This document shows positions 49,102 to 60,594 of a stretch of 64,000 nt of DNA, piece by piece. The notes beneath the pieces are model-generated. The model did not search any database and was not told the DNA's origin. It saw only the letters and a list, made by a program, of their open reading frames with translations. How positions within the stretch are numbered: position 1 is the stretch's first letter; every line of letters starts with the position of its first letter. The position numbers and the translations under genes are program-made. Source of the stretch: Phallus indusiatus (Eukaryota; Basidiomycota; Agaricomycetes; Phallales; Phallaceae); contig JAQFWX010000022.1 of NCBI GenBank assembly GCA_027605045.1, positions 124,001-188,000 of the forward strand. The letters are read 5' to 3'.

Positions 49102-49672
49102 TTAATTAATAGTTATTTTCTTTGGAGCTTGTTCCGGTGTGTTCCTCGGGAATTTCACAGTCAAAACACCTTCGGCCATGCTAGCTTTGATGTCTTCGGA
49201 CTATATCAAGCGCGTATATCAGTACACAGTTCAAAACCAATTCAAAAACAAAAATGTACCTTTATTCCTTGAGGAAGCGGAATTGTCCTGGAGAAGCTAC
49301 CATATCGTCTTTCACGAACACTGTACCCGTCCTTTTCAGATTCATTCGATAGACTGCTGCGTCCAGAGACTGTTAGACTGTTTGAATGCACGTCAATGGA
49401 AACATCTTCTTTCTTCAACCCAGGTAGTTCGAATGTAGCCGTTATTTCATTGCGTTCTTTAGAGTCGTGAATGTCCATCCTGTTTGAAGACGTCAGCAAC
49501 TTCCACTCCAAATTGCAATCTTTTTGTCTTACCGTGGTCTCAGAACGGTATTTTGCCTCTGAATTTGACCATTGCTCGATCCATCACGGTTTCCGACGCG
49601 AGCGTCGAAAGCGTCATTGAAGAGTCTGTCAAAGTTGTCGAAGAGCGAGTCGTTGTAGAATACGAGAGACAT
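49102..49672 (-). CDS. Small heat-shock protein (HSP20/alpha-crystallin)
   Basis: An ATP-independent chaperone that holds unfolding proteins. The start MSLVFYNDSLFDNFDRLFND at 49672 is typical of fungal HSP20 (F-x-x-F-D-R-L-F near the N-terminus). After an intron the alpha-crystallin domain reads NEITATFELPGLKKEDVSID and NSLTVSGR, then ERRYGSFSRTIPLPQGIK. The last exon has ASMAEGVLTVKFPRN (the G-V-L motif) and ends KKITIN, carrying an I-x-I-type tail. The stop is TAA at 49102-49104. Heat-shock elements and a TATA box lie upstream. The upstream in-frame Met at 49834 is rejected because it lies beyond the TATA box. Confidence 0.93.
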
Positions 49673-49756
49673 TGCTAAAGATGTTGAAGTTACTAGAGTT
49701 AATTTAGTGTTGAGATTGAGTTCTTTGTTGTTGTTGCAGCGACCATCTTGCGCCTT

Positions 49757-49763
49757 TTTTATA
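49757..49763 (-). promoter_or_regulatory. TATA box of HSP20 gene
   Basis: TATAAAA on the minus strand about 85-90 bp before the ATG. Confidence 0.6.
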
Positions 49764-49791
49764 CTTTTTTGAAGGTGCTGTGGTGAACGTC

Positions 49792-49808
49792 TAGAAAGTT
49801 CCGGAGAA
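49792..49808 (-). promoter_or_regulatory. Heat-shock element
   Basis: Alternating units AGAAAGTTCCGGAGAA (nGAAnnTTCnnGAG), upstream of the HSP20 TATA box. A second one, GAACATTCTGGA, is at 49871-49882. This fits binding by heat-shock factor. Confidence 0.65.
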
Positions 49809-49882
49809 TGCCGATAACTTGAACAACCCGCCACTACCCGTCACTCCGCCGAAATGTCCAGTACGCTCAAGAACATTCTGGA

Positions 49883-51120
49883 TAAACTCTCAGATGCCAT
49901 GGAAGATGTCGATTTACTCTTAGATGCTGAATGCTCTACATAGGCGCGTGACCTATATCGTTTAGCTGGCAAGTACTTGGCCTTGCCTTAGGGTTCACGT
50001 CCATGAACGAGGTCGGATGCGCAATTTCTTCGGGGTCAACTTAACGACAAGACATATACTCTAAAGAGACGTGTCGTTGCTTTCGACTTTGGTCAGATAT
50101 TTGAACAATCGCGCGCTGATGTTCACGAAGCGGCTACATCGAGAAGTAGACGTCGCAAGATGGTGAGTGCGACCGACACGCGGCCTTATACTATTTCGTC
50201 TCTTTCCGACGTATGGCGGTATGCAATGCGATACTCGCTGCTTCTGTTCTAATAATGTTGGTCGACGGCGTTAGGTTCAGCGAAATTCGGCACAATCCTT
50301 CCCAGTAACCACCCAAGTCAGGCTCGCTGCTTCGACGTTGCTTCACATCTTTTCCCTTTTATCTTATCACAACGGTGGTCTAGTAAACTCATGTGACCTC
50401 AATTCCTATATAGAAGTCGCAATAAAAGTATTCATGAGGCAAGTATTAAATATCCTCATGTACCCCAAAAATTCAAGGCAACTCATATAGAAGCCATTTA
50501 TTTCCCATAAGATCAACAGCGGGGCCTTTCGATTAAGTGAGATGTATGGGGATCCAGTCTTTGATTCCATATCTCCTCTCGTCTCATTTGAACGTGAAGG
50601 TAGAAGGGTTTTGCTATTTTTGACATGCATCTAGCTAACCTTGTTTAATAAAATCGGTATATCTGCTAGGAGTCAATAATAAGTTGTCAAGTTACAAGAC
50701 CGCTCAGCTTAAGTACCGTCCCCATATTAGTCACAAGAATCGCAATCAAATGATTGATTTACCGAAGTCTCATTACAAAAATGTTGATCTTGACTGCGGT
50801 ACTATTCAAATTAACAACTCGAACCTAGCAAATCATGGTCATGACTAAATGAAATCCTATAGACTCCATACTTGCTCTCGGCCAGTTTGCCTCGGTTGCT
50901 CGAAGGTTTTGCCTGGATAAATGAGGGTAATTGGGCTCCACTGATGGTATTCGTTGCACATACGACACTGGTGGTCGCGACACAGGCGATACTTCACGTG
51001 CAACACATGCTCGGAGTAAATGACACTCGAATCAAAAGTCACACCTCAAAACCAGTTGTCAGCTCGTTAACAGCCCAATTGTTCCTCTGTATTCAAAACT
51101 TCTAACTTCCAACTGTCACG
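49883..51120. other. Intergenic, nothing recognised
   Basis: Short open frames lack domains; no RNA or repeat was found. Confidence 0.45.
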
Positions 51121-52253
51121 ATGAATAATACAGCAGTATCTGGCGGTGTCTTGGGAGGTCCAGCAGCCACTCTTCCAGACCTAATGAAGAGCACCTATAT
51201 CCTGAATATTAACATTGGTAACAATGATATTTTTGGATTTTCCATGTTTCTCCTCTTACAGGTTTGACAGTTGCTTCGTCTCTACTTTTCTTTTGGGATA
51301 CTTTATTGAATTTAGATAGAGAGGTATCTCCTATAATTTTCATTTATTTACTTCATCTTCATATTGGTATCTTTTGATCGTTCAGTTGAAATACATCTGG
51401 AAGTAAGCCTTTCTTTTATCTGTGATAATATCTTTTGACCTAAACGGCACTTCAGATCCGATTTTTCTTACATTACTGTTCTATTTGGAATCATCCGCCT
51501 CCTCGTTACGGGGGCAAATATGTAAGCTTTGAACACTTTCTATTATGAAAATAGTTTATTGATTGTATATACTCAGAACTGGTCTTTTTGTCAACTTTGG
51601 AACTTGGGAGACTACCAATTCTAATTGCAAAGCTGAATATTGGTTGCTTGCGATATTTGGGTTGGCTATCTCCACATGTGTGGACGTACTGTTAATACTC
51701 CGCGGTACTTTGTCAAGCTTGCTATTTTGACATAGAATGATACTTATGCTGAAAATCGTAGTGTCAGGGTACGCTACCGTGCCCCCTCATTTTTCCTTAT
51801 TTATTATCATCGGTATATGTCTGTTTCTATCTTATTTATATTTCCCGTGTGCTACTTCTACCTTCCATTTATTCTCTCTGTCTCTATTTCACTTTCTCTA
51901 CTCGCGCGCGTTGTGCGCTCGTACCCGGCGTGATGCCCGTGACATCACGTCGCTTAGGCTCGGCTTGGGCGCCTGGCACTTAGCTGTGTCAGGGTCGCAC
52001 GCCGCGTCGTCGTTTTATGTATATAGTAGCTGTACCTAGAGTGAGGGTCCCTAAGCTTGTTCTCTTAGGATCCCCTCCCTCTAGGTGAGTAGTATAGTTG
52101 TCTTCCAATATATTGCTTAGGATCCCCTCCCTCTAGTCTGAGCTGAGTAGCCCTAACAGTATGTTAATATTGCATAAAGGGTAGCATAATTGAAAACATC
52201 CATAGTTTGTCTCCTATTGTGTGCAATTGGATCCTTGATATACTCCATATTAG
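51121..52253 (+). pseudogene. DUF6533-like membrane protein broken by LTRs
   Basis: Starts MNNTAVSGGVLGGPAATLPD at 51121. Following exons read TVASSLLFFWDTLLNLDREV and YIWKSDFSYI (the DUF6533 signature), then ITVLFGIIRLLVTGANI, TGLFVNFGTWETTN and WLLAIFGLAISTCVDVLLI. At 51762 a solo LTR interrupts the sequence. Beyond it, LKTSIVCLLLCAIGSLIYSI (about 52180-52245) could be the next membrane helix, but it is then cut by a second LTR at 52254. The remaining C-terminal part was not identified. Not functional as it stands. Confidence 0.6.
51762..52158 (-). mobile_element. Solo LTR, family A copy 4
   Basis: The plus strand begins TGTCAGGG and ends CCCTAACA, the reverse of copies 1-3. The flanks CGTAG and GTATG do not match, so the target duplication is lost or the copy was rearranged. 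The right flank GTATGT looks like a splice donor. Confidence 0.85.
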
Positions 52254-53228
52254 TGTCACGACCCTCGTGCCACCCGATCCTAATCCGGACCTCTCTGAGG
52301 TCCAGCGCCCAAACCCCATCCATATTTAGTATATCTGCCAAGTCCGAGCGTCAGTACTTGTCCAACAGTGCGTAGTCCGTTATTCTGTCCACATCCGGTA
52401 AGTCCGAGGTCCGGACTTCGTCCGGACTAGGACATTTCCTTATGGGAACATTCTGTCCGGAGCATTAGAAATCAAGTGCCAGATATGTTTCTGGTGCTGT
52501 GCAACTAGTCTCCTTTTAGTTATATCTCCTTTTATTCTAGTAGTCTAGCTTTTTGTATTTAAAGCCCCCAGACTTCGTCTGGGGCTCCCCAGTCTGAATA
52601 TCAAGTCGTATTCAAGTCTATTTGAGTCTAGCCCCAGTTAACCTCTTTATAATCAAATCTTCTCTTATCTATCTCGCTTAAAGTCCACTCCCAGTACTTG
52701 TCCGGACCTGCCCAAACGTAGTCCGGGCTGTCTCGGACTTCTAGTCCGAAATTAAGGGATATCCAGAGTCGATTGAGTTGGCGCAGCACATAAGCTGAAG
52801 CCAAGTCCCTTCTGTTCTGTAGTCCGGACTCCCTGGACTTCCGCCCAGACGCCCGAAACTGTTAGGGCGACTCAGGGCACACACCTAGAGGAGGGAAAAC
52901 CTAAGATCTATTGAGGGGCAGCGACTAACTACTCACCTAGAGGAGGGAAAACCTAAGAGAACAAGCTTAGGTATCCCCCTCTAGGGAAAACGCATATAAG
53001 TACAGGATACGAAGCGCTCAACTGATCCCCATGGGATCCGAGGAGATATAGACAGAAATCGAGGAAAATCGAAGAGATCGAAAAATCGAGAAACGATGGA
53101 ACTAATGGAAACGGCAAAGTACGGGAAATGGAGGAAATCGTAACACGAAATGAAACCGAAAGAAATCGAAGAAATCGAATAATCGGAAAAGGCGCTAGCG
53201 TACCGTGACAGAAACACGGCGCGTGACA
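52254..53228 (+). mobile_element. Solo LTR (about 619 bp) carrying a nested LTR
   Basis: It starts TGTCACGACC and ends CGCGTGACA and is flanked by ATTAG on both sides (52249-52253 and 53229-53233). Many CCGGAC/GTCCGG motifs and a promoter-like TATTTAAAG at about 52556 lie inside. Removing the inner LTR and one GAAAC leaves about 619 bp. Confidence 0.85.
52860..53210 (+). mobile_element. Solo LTR, family B (351 bp), nested
   Basis: It starts TGTTAGGG and ends CCGTGACA, with GAAAC at 52855-52859 and 53211-53215. It has a doublet of AGAGGAGGGAAAACCTAAG, the counterpart of the family A doublet, so the two families are related. Confidence 0.9.
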
Positions 53229-53370
53229 ATTAGGCGGAATCGCTCTTCGGTGAGGGTAACCTTTACTCTCAAACATTTGAAATTAAAGCACTTTAGTTGG
53301 ACTTATTTGTAAGTTAATTAGACTACAGGAGTGTAAGTAATTGATATGATTATTATAACTATAGTCTACT

Positions 53371-53414
53371 CACCTCTTCTCTAGTAGTCGGGAAGAACGA
53401 CTAGAGAAGAGGTG
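53371..53414. repeat. Hairpin
   Basis: CACCTCTTCTCTAGT is mirrored by ACTAGAGAAGAGGTG around a short loop, followed by a second small GC hairpin. It is not a tRNA. The surrounding 53234-54437 region has no recognised gene. Confidence 0.6.
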
Positions 53415-54442
53415 ACGCGCTTCGGTACGCGTAGAGGGGCGTGATCCTGGCGTCTAATATCTCTGTTTCCAACATTATTCACTTGCGGGAATCACTGTAT
53501 GTCCGACTTCATTGTGTTCCCACCTTTTGTGACTCAATCCCCTAGGCATCCCACTTAGTTATTAATCTACGCTCGGCAAACCACGAGACAGAAGGGCAAA
53601 CGCTTGGAGCCTCATCTGCAAATACAGAAGTAATATTCACTACCGTCGAAGGAACAGCCCTTGATGATCTCCGCATTCAGGAGACCCATGAAAATCCATA
53701 AGTGCTCATTGTGAGGAAATTTTATCTTTTCTGTGTGATAATCGTAAGCTAATCTGCTAGTCCTTTCACCGGAAGGATGCTTTCTTGTGAAGACCGAAGG
53801 TGTTTCAATGATGACCAACAAGTGTCTACAGTCCTTAAAAAGTTTTCATATAAAAAGGAAGATAAACAGTATGCCAGTGGGAAGTACAAACTTCAAAGTG
53901 ATGTACATCGTGGAAATTGATAGTTTGATCTTGGCGTGCAGAGAAAGTAAAGATATCTTTTGCATAACAAAAATATGTATGTACCAACTCGGGAGTCCAT
54001 GTTTTTATCGACTACTAGTATGTCGCTTCATATGGAACCGACGCATAAAACGTACCCCACTTGAATAAATAACCGTCTGATGCGTGCTTTTCAAAACCTT
54101 CTGGAGTCCCCTCAATCAGAATATATTTCCCAGTTACTAGTAACGTGTAACATGTAACGCGTCAGAGAGATGGGTGTTTCTACTTCAATGCGCTCAACCT
54201 GGACCTGCTGGAGCCGCTGGCGGCTGGACCGTCCGACCAGCTATACATGTTTATTCGTGTCAGTCGCGGCTAACCTGGATCTCCAAGACACCAGGGTAAC
54301 ATACTTGATTCTTTGAGAGCATGAATTTTAAAGCTACAAGTTCAGGTCAATAAACAAAGTGCACTGGTGCATTGCTGGTGCGAGCAAGGGGAGGCAGGAA
54401 AAAAAAAAAGTGATATCCACTACCCTAACGTTAATAAGCCCC

Positions 54443-55309
54443 TGTCATGATCCGATTCATGACATCACTTCCGGTAACATTACGTAATCCATATCCGATC
54501 ATTTACCGTTTATCTCCGTAATCTTATCTCGCTTACGTCACTCACGATAAGACCATCGCGTTCAGTCATCCCAATCAACCTTACAACTCGAATAGAGACG
54601 CACCCGTCTCTCTTAACTCCTGGAACACCCGCGGAAAGGCCTTTCTAGAAAATTCCACGCACGTTCCGGTTATGAGATCATAGATGACGAACGTAGGTCC
54701 ATGTATGCACAGCTCTCATCCCTGCATACCTCATGTTCATCACATGAGACATCATACCCTGCATATATTGATGTAACTTACGAATCTCACAACTTGTTTA
54801 CATTTCTCAAGTTCGGAATCTATTTCGAACTGAGCTAGAATTATTTATCTGACGTGTATATAAACCCTAGCATACACGTAGATAGTTCTTCAGACTTAAT
54901 ATCGAACGTAGTTCGATATCTCTATAAAACTCTCTTTTCTCTTACTCTCTTCATCATTGAACGTCGAGATCGTTCCTCGAGACTTGCAGCGACGGAAGCC
55001 ATCCGTCGTTGCCGAGAGTTACATCTCAAAGCTTTCTTCATTATCGTTGAGCTTGATATCATTCAATACGAGATACAGCTCGCGGCTCTCGAAGCTCGGA
55101 ACGCACATATCTGTAACGTCCTTGACGAACTCGACGCTCGTGACGAACGTCAGGACAAATCCTGAAGAAGACTGTCGTGGCACAATCTCTTATAGATTGA
55201 GGCCAAGTCCTGACTGTCGTCAACCAACGGTGACAGTTATTGGTATTATATTCAGCGACTAAAATACATCATAGTATCTATTACCGTTCCTGGATATCGG
55301 TACTTGACA
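54443..55309 (+). mobile_element. Solo LTR (867 bp)
   Basis: It starts TGTCATGATCC and ends CTTGACA and is flanked by GCCCC on both sides (54438-54442 and 55310-55314). A TATA box, TATATAAACC, at about 54857 is followed by a 103-codon frame rich in charged residues. That frame is part of the LTR. Confidence 0.82.
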
Positions 55310-55314
55310 GCCCC

Positions 55315-55915
55315 TCGGAATGCACACACCCACTTACGTAACGGGCGTCTATTACCATAAAAGGAAACTGACTTTGAATTATGAGCGTCTAATATCCTAA
55401 ATGGGTTACATGACATCATTGTTGTCGAGCTTCAGTCACGTGACATGTGTGATGTGTCACTTCGTCACATGTAACGCACAGACATAAGAAACAGAATAAA
55501 CATTTGTATCTGATTTTATGTCTTATTTTAATGAATTAATTTCACTTGGAGACATAATAGATGGTCCTCCAATAAAATAGAAAGGGTAATTCCTGTAAAT
55601 AGCTGTCGCAGGTCTTTGCCAGCTTATGTAATTAGGGTTGGCTAATGCTAACGCTAACAAGGGGTCGCCGACGGACCCCTAGTGGCGGTCTGGGCGCTTA
55701 TTTTTTGCCTCCCCTTGGGTGCGAGAATAGCATTCAGTATCAAGCGCCGGCGCCGTGACATTGTGACATTCCTGAGTCCAGCACAGCAGATGCCAGAGAT
55801 CTAAACCTTGTCTAAACCATGGTCCATGCGGCGGCATGCCAGAGAGCCACCGACAGGTGCACGAGGAGAGTCTCGACTGTGAAGAGGAAGGCGTACCCAC
55901 TCGAGCGGTCTTCAT
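55315..55915. other. Intergenic, nothing recognised
   Basis: No gene was found; short CACGTGAC/GTCACATG phrases occur near 55436-55470. Confidence 0.4.
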
Positions 55916-55920
55916 GCACC

Positions 55921-56315
55921 TGTCAGGGTACGCTACCGCCGTCTCTCATTTTCTTATTTATTATCATCGGCATCATTTCATTTCTATTTTATTTATCATT
56001 TCCATATTTTACTTTCACTCTCCGTTTCCTTGTTCTGTCCCTATTTCACTTTCTCTACTTGCGCGCGTCGCGCGCTCGTATCCGGCGTGATGCCCGTGAC
56101 ATCACGTCGCTTAGGTTCGGTTTGGGCGCCTGGCACTTAGCTGTGTCAGGGCCGCACGCCGCGTCGTCGTTTTATGTATATAGTAGCTGTACCTAGAGTG
56201 AGGGTCCCTAAGCTTGTTCTCTTAGGATCCCCTCCCTCTAGGTGAGTAGTATAGTCATTGCCCAATATAGTACTTAGGATCCCCTCCCTCTAGTTTGAGC
56301 TGAGTAGCCCTAACA
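55921..56315 (-). mobile_element. Solo LTR, family A copy 5 (395 bp)
   Basis: TGTCAGGG...CCCTAACA, flanked by GCACC on both sides (55916-55920 and 56316-56320). It inserted a few bases upstream of the gypsy element's 5' LTR. Confidence 0.92.
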
Positions 56316-56326
56316 GCACCGAGCCT

Positions 56327-56719
56327 TGTTAGGGCACGATCGTTCAGCGATTAGACTTAAGGATCAGACTGCTACTATAACCCAGTAACCCAGTCTATAA
56401 TAGCGCAAGGAACTACACATGCGCGCACAGTTGTATATATACATGATTACGCTATCTCTAACCAATAGCTATCAGGTGCATTATCTACCAATAGGAAGAG
56501 CGGTAGTCGAGGACATATGGATGACATAGAGAAAGAGGGAGATATGACAGAATAGAGTGAACGGAGAAACGGGGAGAGTTCGGGAGAATACGCGAGGGCG
56601 AGTACGGACCGGTATACTGGGTACCGTATGACCGACGTAGAGCGCGTAGGCATCTAAGTAGGTTATACTATACTACACTAATATACTAGAGTGACCGTGA
56701 GCCTAGGACGTACCCTGAC
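56327..56719 (+). repeat. 5' LTR of gypsy element
   Basis: Begins TGTTAGGGCACG, with the same tip as LTR families A and B, and ends near GTACCCTGAC at about 56719. The exact end and the primer-binding site are not certain, and no 3' LTR is available for comparison. Confidence 0.65.
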
Positions 56720-56728
56720 TGTAACGGA

Positions 56729-57067
56729 TCCACCGCATGCGGTGGACCGAGTATATGCCACTTAGGCATATGCAGAGGGCGACGCCCTCTGCAGTAATTA
56801 CTATTATTACTTCTAATAATAGAGGCGCTTAACGCCTCTGGCTCGCCGTGATGTGGCGAGCCATTATGTAATAACTGTACATTAGTAGTAGTTACGCGCG
56901 TGCTGATTCAGCACGCGCATTTTGTTTTTACACCATAATAATACAGCACCCTTGGTCTGTTATATTGGTGTGAGGACTACAGCGTGATAAAACTTGTGTA
57001 CCGTACGCGGTACACTATAAAAAGTAACGAAACGTTACATCTTTTTTAACACCAAAGGCGTTAAAAA
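56729..57067 (+). repeat. Array of about ten hairpins in the gypsy leader
   Basis: Successive short inverted repeats, each different in sequence: 56729-56746 (TCCACCGCATGCGGTGGA), 56751-56773, 56771-56793 (11-bp arms), 56801-56822 (9-bp arms), 56821-56839, 56840-56862 (8-bp arms GGCTCGCC/GGCGAGCC), 56896-56918 (11-bp arms), 56996-57015 (8-bp arms), 57024-57038, and about 57045-57066. They lie between the LTR and gag. Confidence 0.85.
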
Positions 57068-57124
57068 CAACCCGCCGCTGTATTAAGCAAGTGAAATTAA
57101 CCCTTCCTATTGCAGGAGGATTCA

Positions 57125-60100
57125 ATGGCTCCTACTACCAGGAGTCAGAGTGCACCAGATCGTGGTACACCTGATTCCAACCAGCCTGACCCACCCGGGC
57201 CAGTGCAAACCGAAAATCCCGACCCGTCTAGGGAAGGAACCCTCGAAGGAGAGTCATCCACATGGGAGAGAGTGAATGCATCAACCCAAAATCCCACTCG
57301 TCCTGCGTCGCAGACGATGGAACATCAGCCCCAACTTGCTGATGAAGAAGATGAGGACGTAAAGTCCGTAGCATCTGGTCGCTCCAGACTTAGCGTTAGG
57401 AGCGATAGGTCCATCTGAAGGGATGAGGCCATGAACGCTGTTCACGCATCGTTGCTCGATGGCGTGAGGAACGGGAATATGTCCCCGTCAGAACTGCAGA
57501 GACTAGCTCGATTAATCGAGAACGTCAACGCAGGAGTTGAAAACCCCGAGCCAGAGCCTGCTACTACAGGCACTGACAGGGACCAAGTCAGGACAACAGA
57601 CTTGTCTCCTGAAGCAGAGCCTGCACGAGCACGCTCTGACAAAGGAAAAAGCAGAGCGGTAGATCCGCCTGCATCAGGTACTGGATCTACTCGTCCTAGA
57701 CCAGCAGGGCCGACGAGTCGCCTTGCATATCAATTCACAAACCCAGCCCCACAAGCTAGGTTTGCTACACCGACGGGACCGACATATGCCAGTCCGTCAC
57801 CAGCGACAGCTGGAAATTCCCAATCTCCTGAGCCTGCACCAACAGGCACCAGGCAACGTTCCCAGAATGCTACCCCAGGACCGAGTACGCGTCCTGTTAG
57901 ACCTCCTACCCCAGGAGCTACAGCATATACAGCTCCTAGGAACCCCGGCCCCGAGATAGAGGCTGGCAGAGAAACAGTGAGACGGATGTACCGTTTCACA
58001 AGACGACCGCCTCACGAGTCTGACGCGGTTGGTGACTATATTGATACCGAGATAGCCACGCGACTGGTGAACCAGTCGCGAAATGGAGCACCCCCACGAG
58101 AGGATGCTGAAGTGGTCGCCCAAGCTGCCCTCGAATACCAGAGGATAGCAGGGCTACTCTCCGACAGAGCAATCCGTACACATGCACGGGCTGTGGAGGC
58201 GGCCACTAATGCACTCGAGGAAGCCGTAGCAGGCTCCCTCGAGACTGACACTCCCAACGAGCAGCAACTGCGGATCATACAAGATAGAATCCGCATCGCG
58301 AGGGACGCGCGTATGAACGCGGTCTGCCATGCTCGTGTGTTTGAAGGTGGCTATAATGCCATCACTGGCGATAGAATCCCATCGCCAGATCCAGCCACAA
58401 GCTCTAGTCGTCCAGACGACAGAGCACCACCGCCTGGCAGACAACTGCCAAGGCAAAGTGCCGAGCCCAATGGGCATAGGCAAGCATCTGCTAACCCAGC
58501 AGAAGCACCACGTATCGATCCATATGATGGATACGCTCGTCGACCACAGTATGGCGAGGACCTCCGCGCCACACCGTTCGATGAGGAACGTGTTGAAAGG
58601 TTTGACCCTTTCAACGACGACGCCCCAGTACTTGAGGGTGTCATAGCCATGGTTCAAGAAGCCCTGATTGCAAACAGGGATATGATGCCAGGCAACTCGC
58701 CTCTTGCGAAAGCAGGAGCGAAGATAGGGCTCCCGCTCACATATAGCAGCTCGTCCAGAGCCGAGGACTTCGACAACTTTGTGTCGGGTCTGTTATGCTG
58801 GCTACGCGTAAACCACCTGCTTGGAGAAGTCAGCCAAGCAGAGCAACTCTCCTTTCTAGGCATGCGCCTAGAAGGGTTGGCACAAGAATGGTTCACCCAG
58901 AACATGGAACGAGGTACTCGCCCCATGCATGAGTGGACCCTAGTCCCCGCTCTACGGAGACTACACGAACGATTCCTCCCACCCCACTCGAGAAGTGAGG
59001 TGGCGATCCAGTTCGAACGCGAACGGCAGGGATCGCACTCTGTACACGAATACATGAGTGCATTACTCACGCTAGCCAACAGACTAGCGCACCCTCCTGA
59101 TGATTATACATTCAGGAGGAGGTTCCTTGATGGGCTGAACCACATAGTGTGGCCGCGGTTCGGTTCGGTCCGGTTTTTTGACACTTTTTGCCGAACCGAA
59201 AACCGAACCGATGGTTCGGTTCGGGAAATTTCGCTGAACCGAACCATTTTACATTGGTTCGGTTCAGTTCGGTTTTTATTGGTTCGGTTCAGTGGTTCGA
59301 ACCGGTTCACAATAGTACTTGAAATTTTCTAGATTTCAACGAATTTAGATGATTTTGGACAGTTTTTTTTGCTTATGTAACACGGGCACCTATTTAAGCG
59401 CCCAATTTATCTCATAGATATTCGAAAAATATTTATGACATATTTTTTTATTCCCATTTTGGGCAATTTTTGAGCTCTCTAGAGCCAAAATAAAAAAAAA
59501 ATCACGACAACATTCACCATTTTGACTCAGTTATATAGCAATATGTGACTCGGTTTCTGAACCGGTTCGAAATGGTTCCTATCGGTTCGGCAATTTTTCA
59601 AAAATTTCCGAACCGCGAACCGAACCGTTTGAAAGACCGAACCGAACCGAACTGATAAATCGGTTCATTTCGGTCTTTTTTTCGGTTCGGTTCGGTTCGG
59701 TTCGGTCCGAAAACCGAACCACGGCCACACTAGAACCACAGCCTCGCCGCTGAAGTAGCATTCAGAGGCGGTAGTCCTGAGCAGATGTCTGCTAAGGAAC
59801 TGCTCGCACTCGCCATCCAAGTAGAGGAGGCGTTCAAGAAGCGGAGATCGATAACGGCCTCCCAAGGAAACACTACCCGTCCAACGGGTAGTAGTGGCAG
59901 TAGTGGTAGTGGCAGCAGCAGCAGCCACACCAACTTGGCCAGACAAGCGCATTCAAACAATATGCGTTTGAACCAGAGGAACCACGGTCCCTCTGCGCGT
60001 TCTCATGAAACGCGAACTAATGGCAATTCCCCATTGGGGAACCGCCCCTCGAGCTCATCAAGCTCGAGAAATCATAACTCGCAGCCCGCTAGGACTGCCC

Positions 60101-60594
60101 CAACTAGTACGAACAATCGTACTAGCACTACCCCTCCCACGTGTTTCAACTGTGGGCAGGTGGGACACTACAGAAATGCGTGCCCCAGACTAAGACAGGT
60201 ACGAGCCAATGTGGGTCGTATCGAAGAGATTGAAGAGACCTCTGGCGAGACATCGAACGATGCCCCGCAGGAGAACGTGGAAGACCCCACAGCTGAACAA
60301 GTTGTGGAGGAAGAGGTGGCCCAAGATGAGCCCACCAACGACCCCGTCGAGGACGACGAGGGTATTCAATACCAATGGGACGATGATGACAATGGTCCCA
60401 GTGTATACATGCTCCTCACAATTGGTGACGAGTATGAGGAGCGCAGACTGCACTTCGCAGTCCACAAGTCATCGCCATTGGATGACAACGAGTCCTCGCT
60501 CGCTACGAGCAAGGAACCACTCTATGACCATACGGCTAGAGTGAGCTCTCGTGCCCCAACACGAGACAGAAACGCATCGAGACCCATTGAGGGT
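57125..60594 (+). pseudogene. Gag-like region of gypsy element
   Basis: ATG at 57125 (MAPTTRSQSAPDRGT) opens a Pro/Ser/Thr-rich frame. It has one TGA (57416-57418), with the same frame continuing on both sides (DRSI*RDEAMNAV). The capsid-like part includes WLRVNHLLGEVSQAEQL, LEGLAQEWFTQNMERG and SVHEYMSALLTLANRL. A 588-bp DNA transposon splits it at 59145; across the insertion the frame rejoins exactly. Downstream are a coiled SAKELLALAIQVEEAFKK segment and a CCHC knuckle, CFNCGQVGHYRNACP, at about 60148-60192. The knuckle binds the element's RNA. Confidence 0.85.
59145..59732. mobile_element. 588-bp hAT-like non-autonomous element
   Basis: The terminal inverted repeats start TAGTGTGGCCGCGGTTCGG and, at the other end, TAGTGTGGCCGTGGTTCGG. 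They are flanked by the 8-bp duplication GAACCACA (59137-59144 and 59733-59740). Both ends are packed with CGGTTCGG-type repeats on either strand; the centre is AT-rich. No transposase is encoded. The 8-bp duplication and TAG tip indicate the hAT superfamily. Confidence 0.9.

Noticed and set aside
53371..53414. tRNA-like fold
   Set aside because: Only one hairpin; no anticodon arm, T-loop sequence or tRNA length.
57442..59079. Long minus-strand frames opposite gag (63-167 codons)
   Set aside because: They are shadows of the GC-rich gag coding strand.
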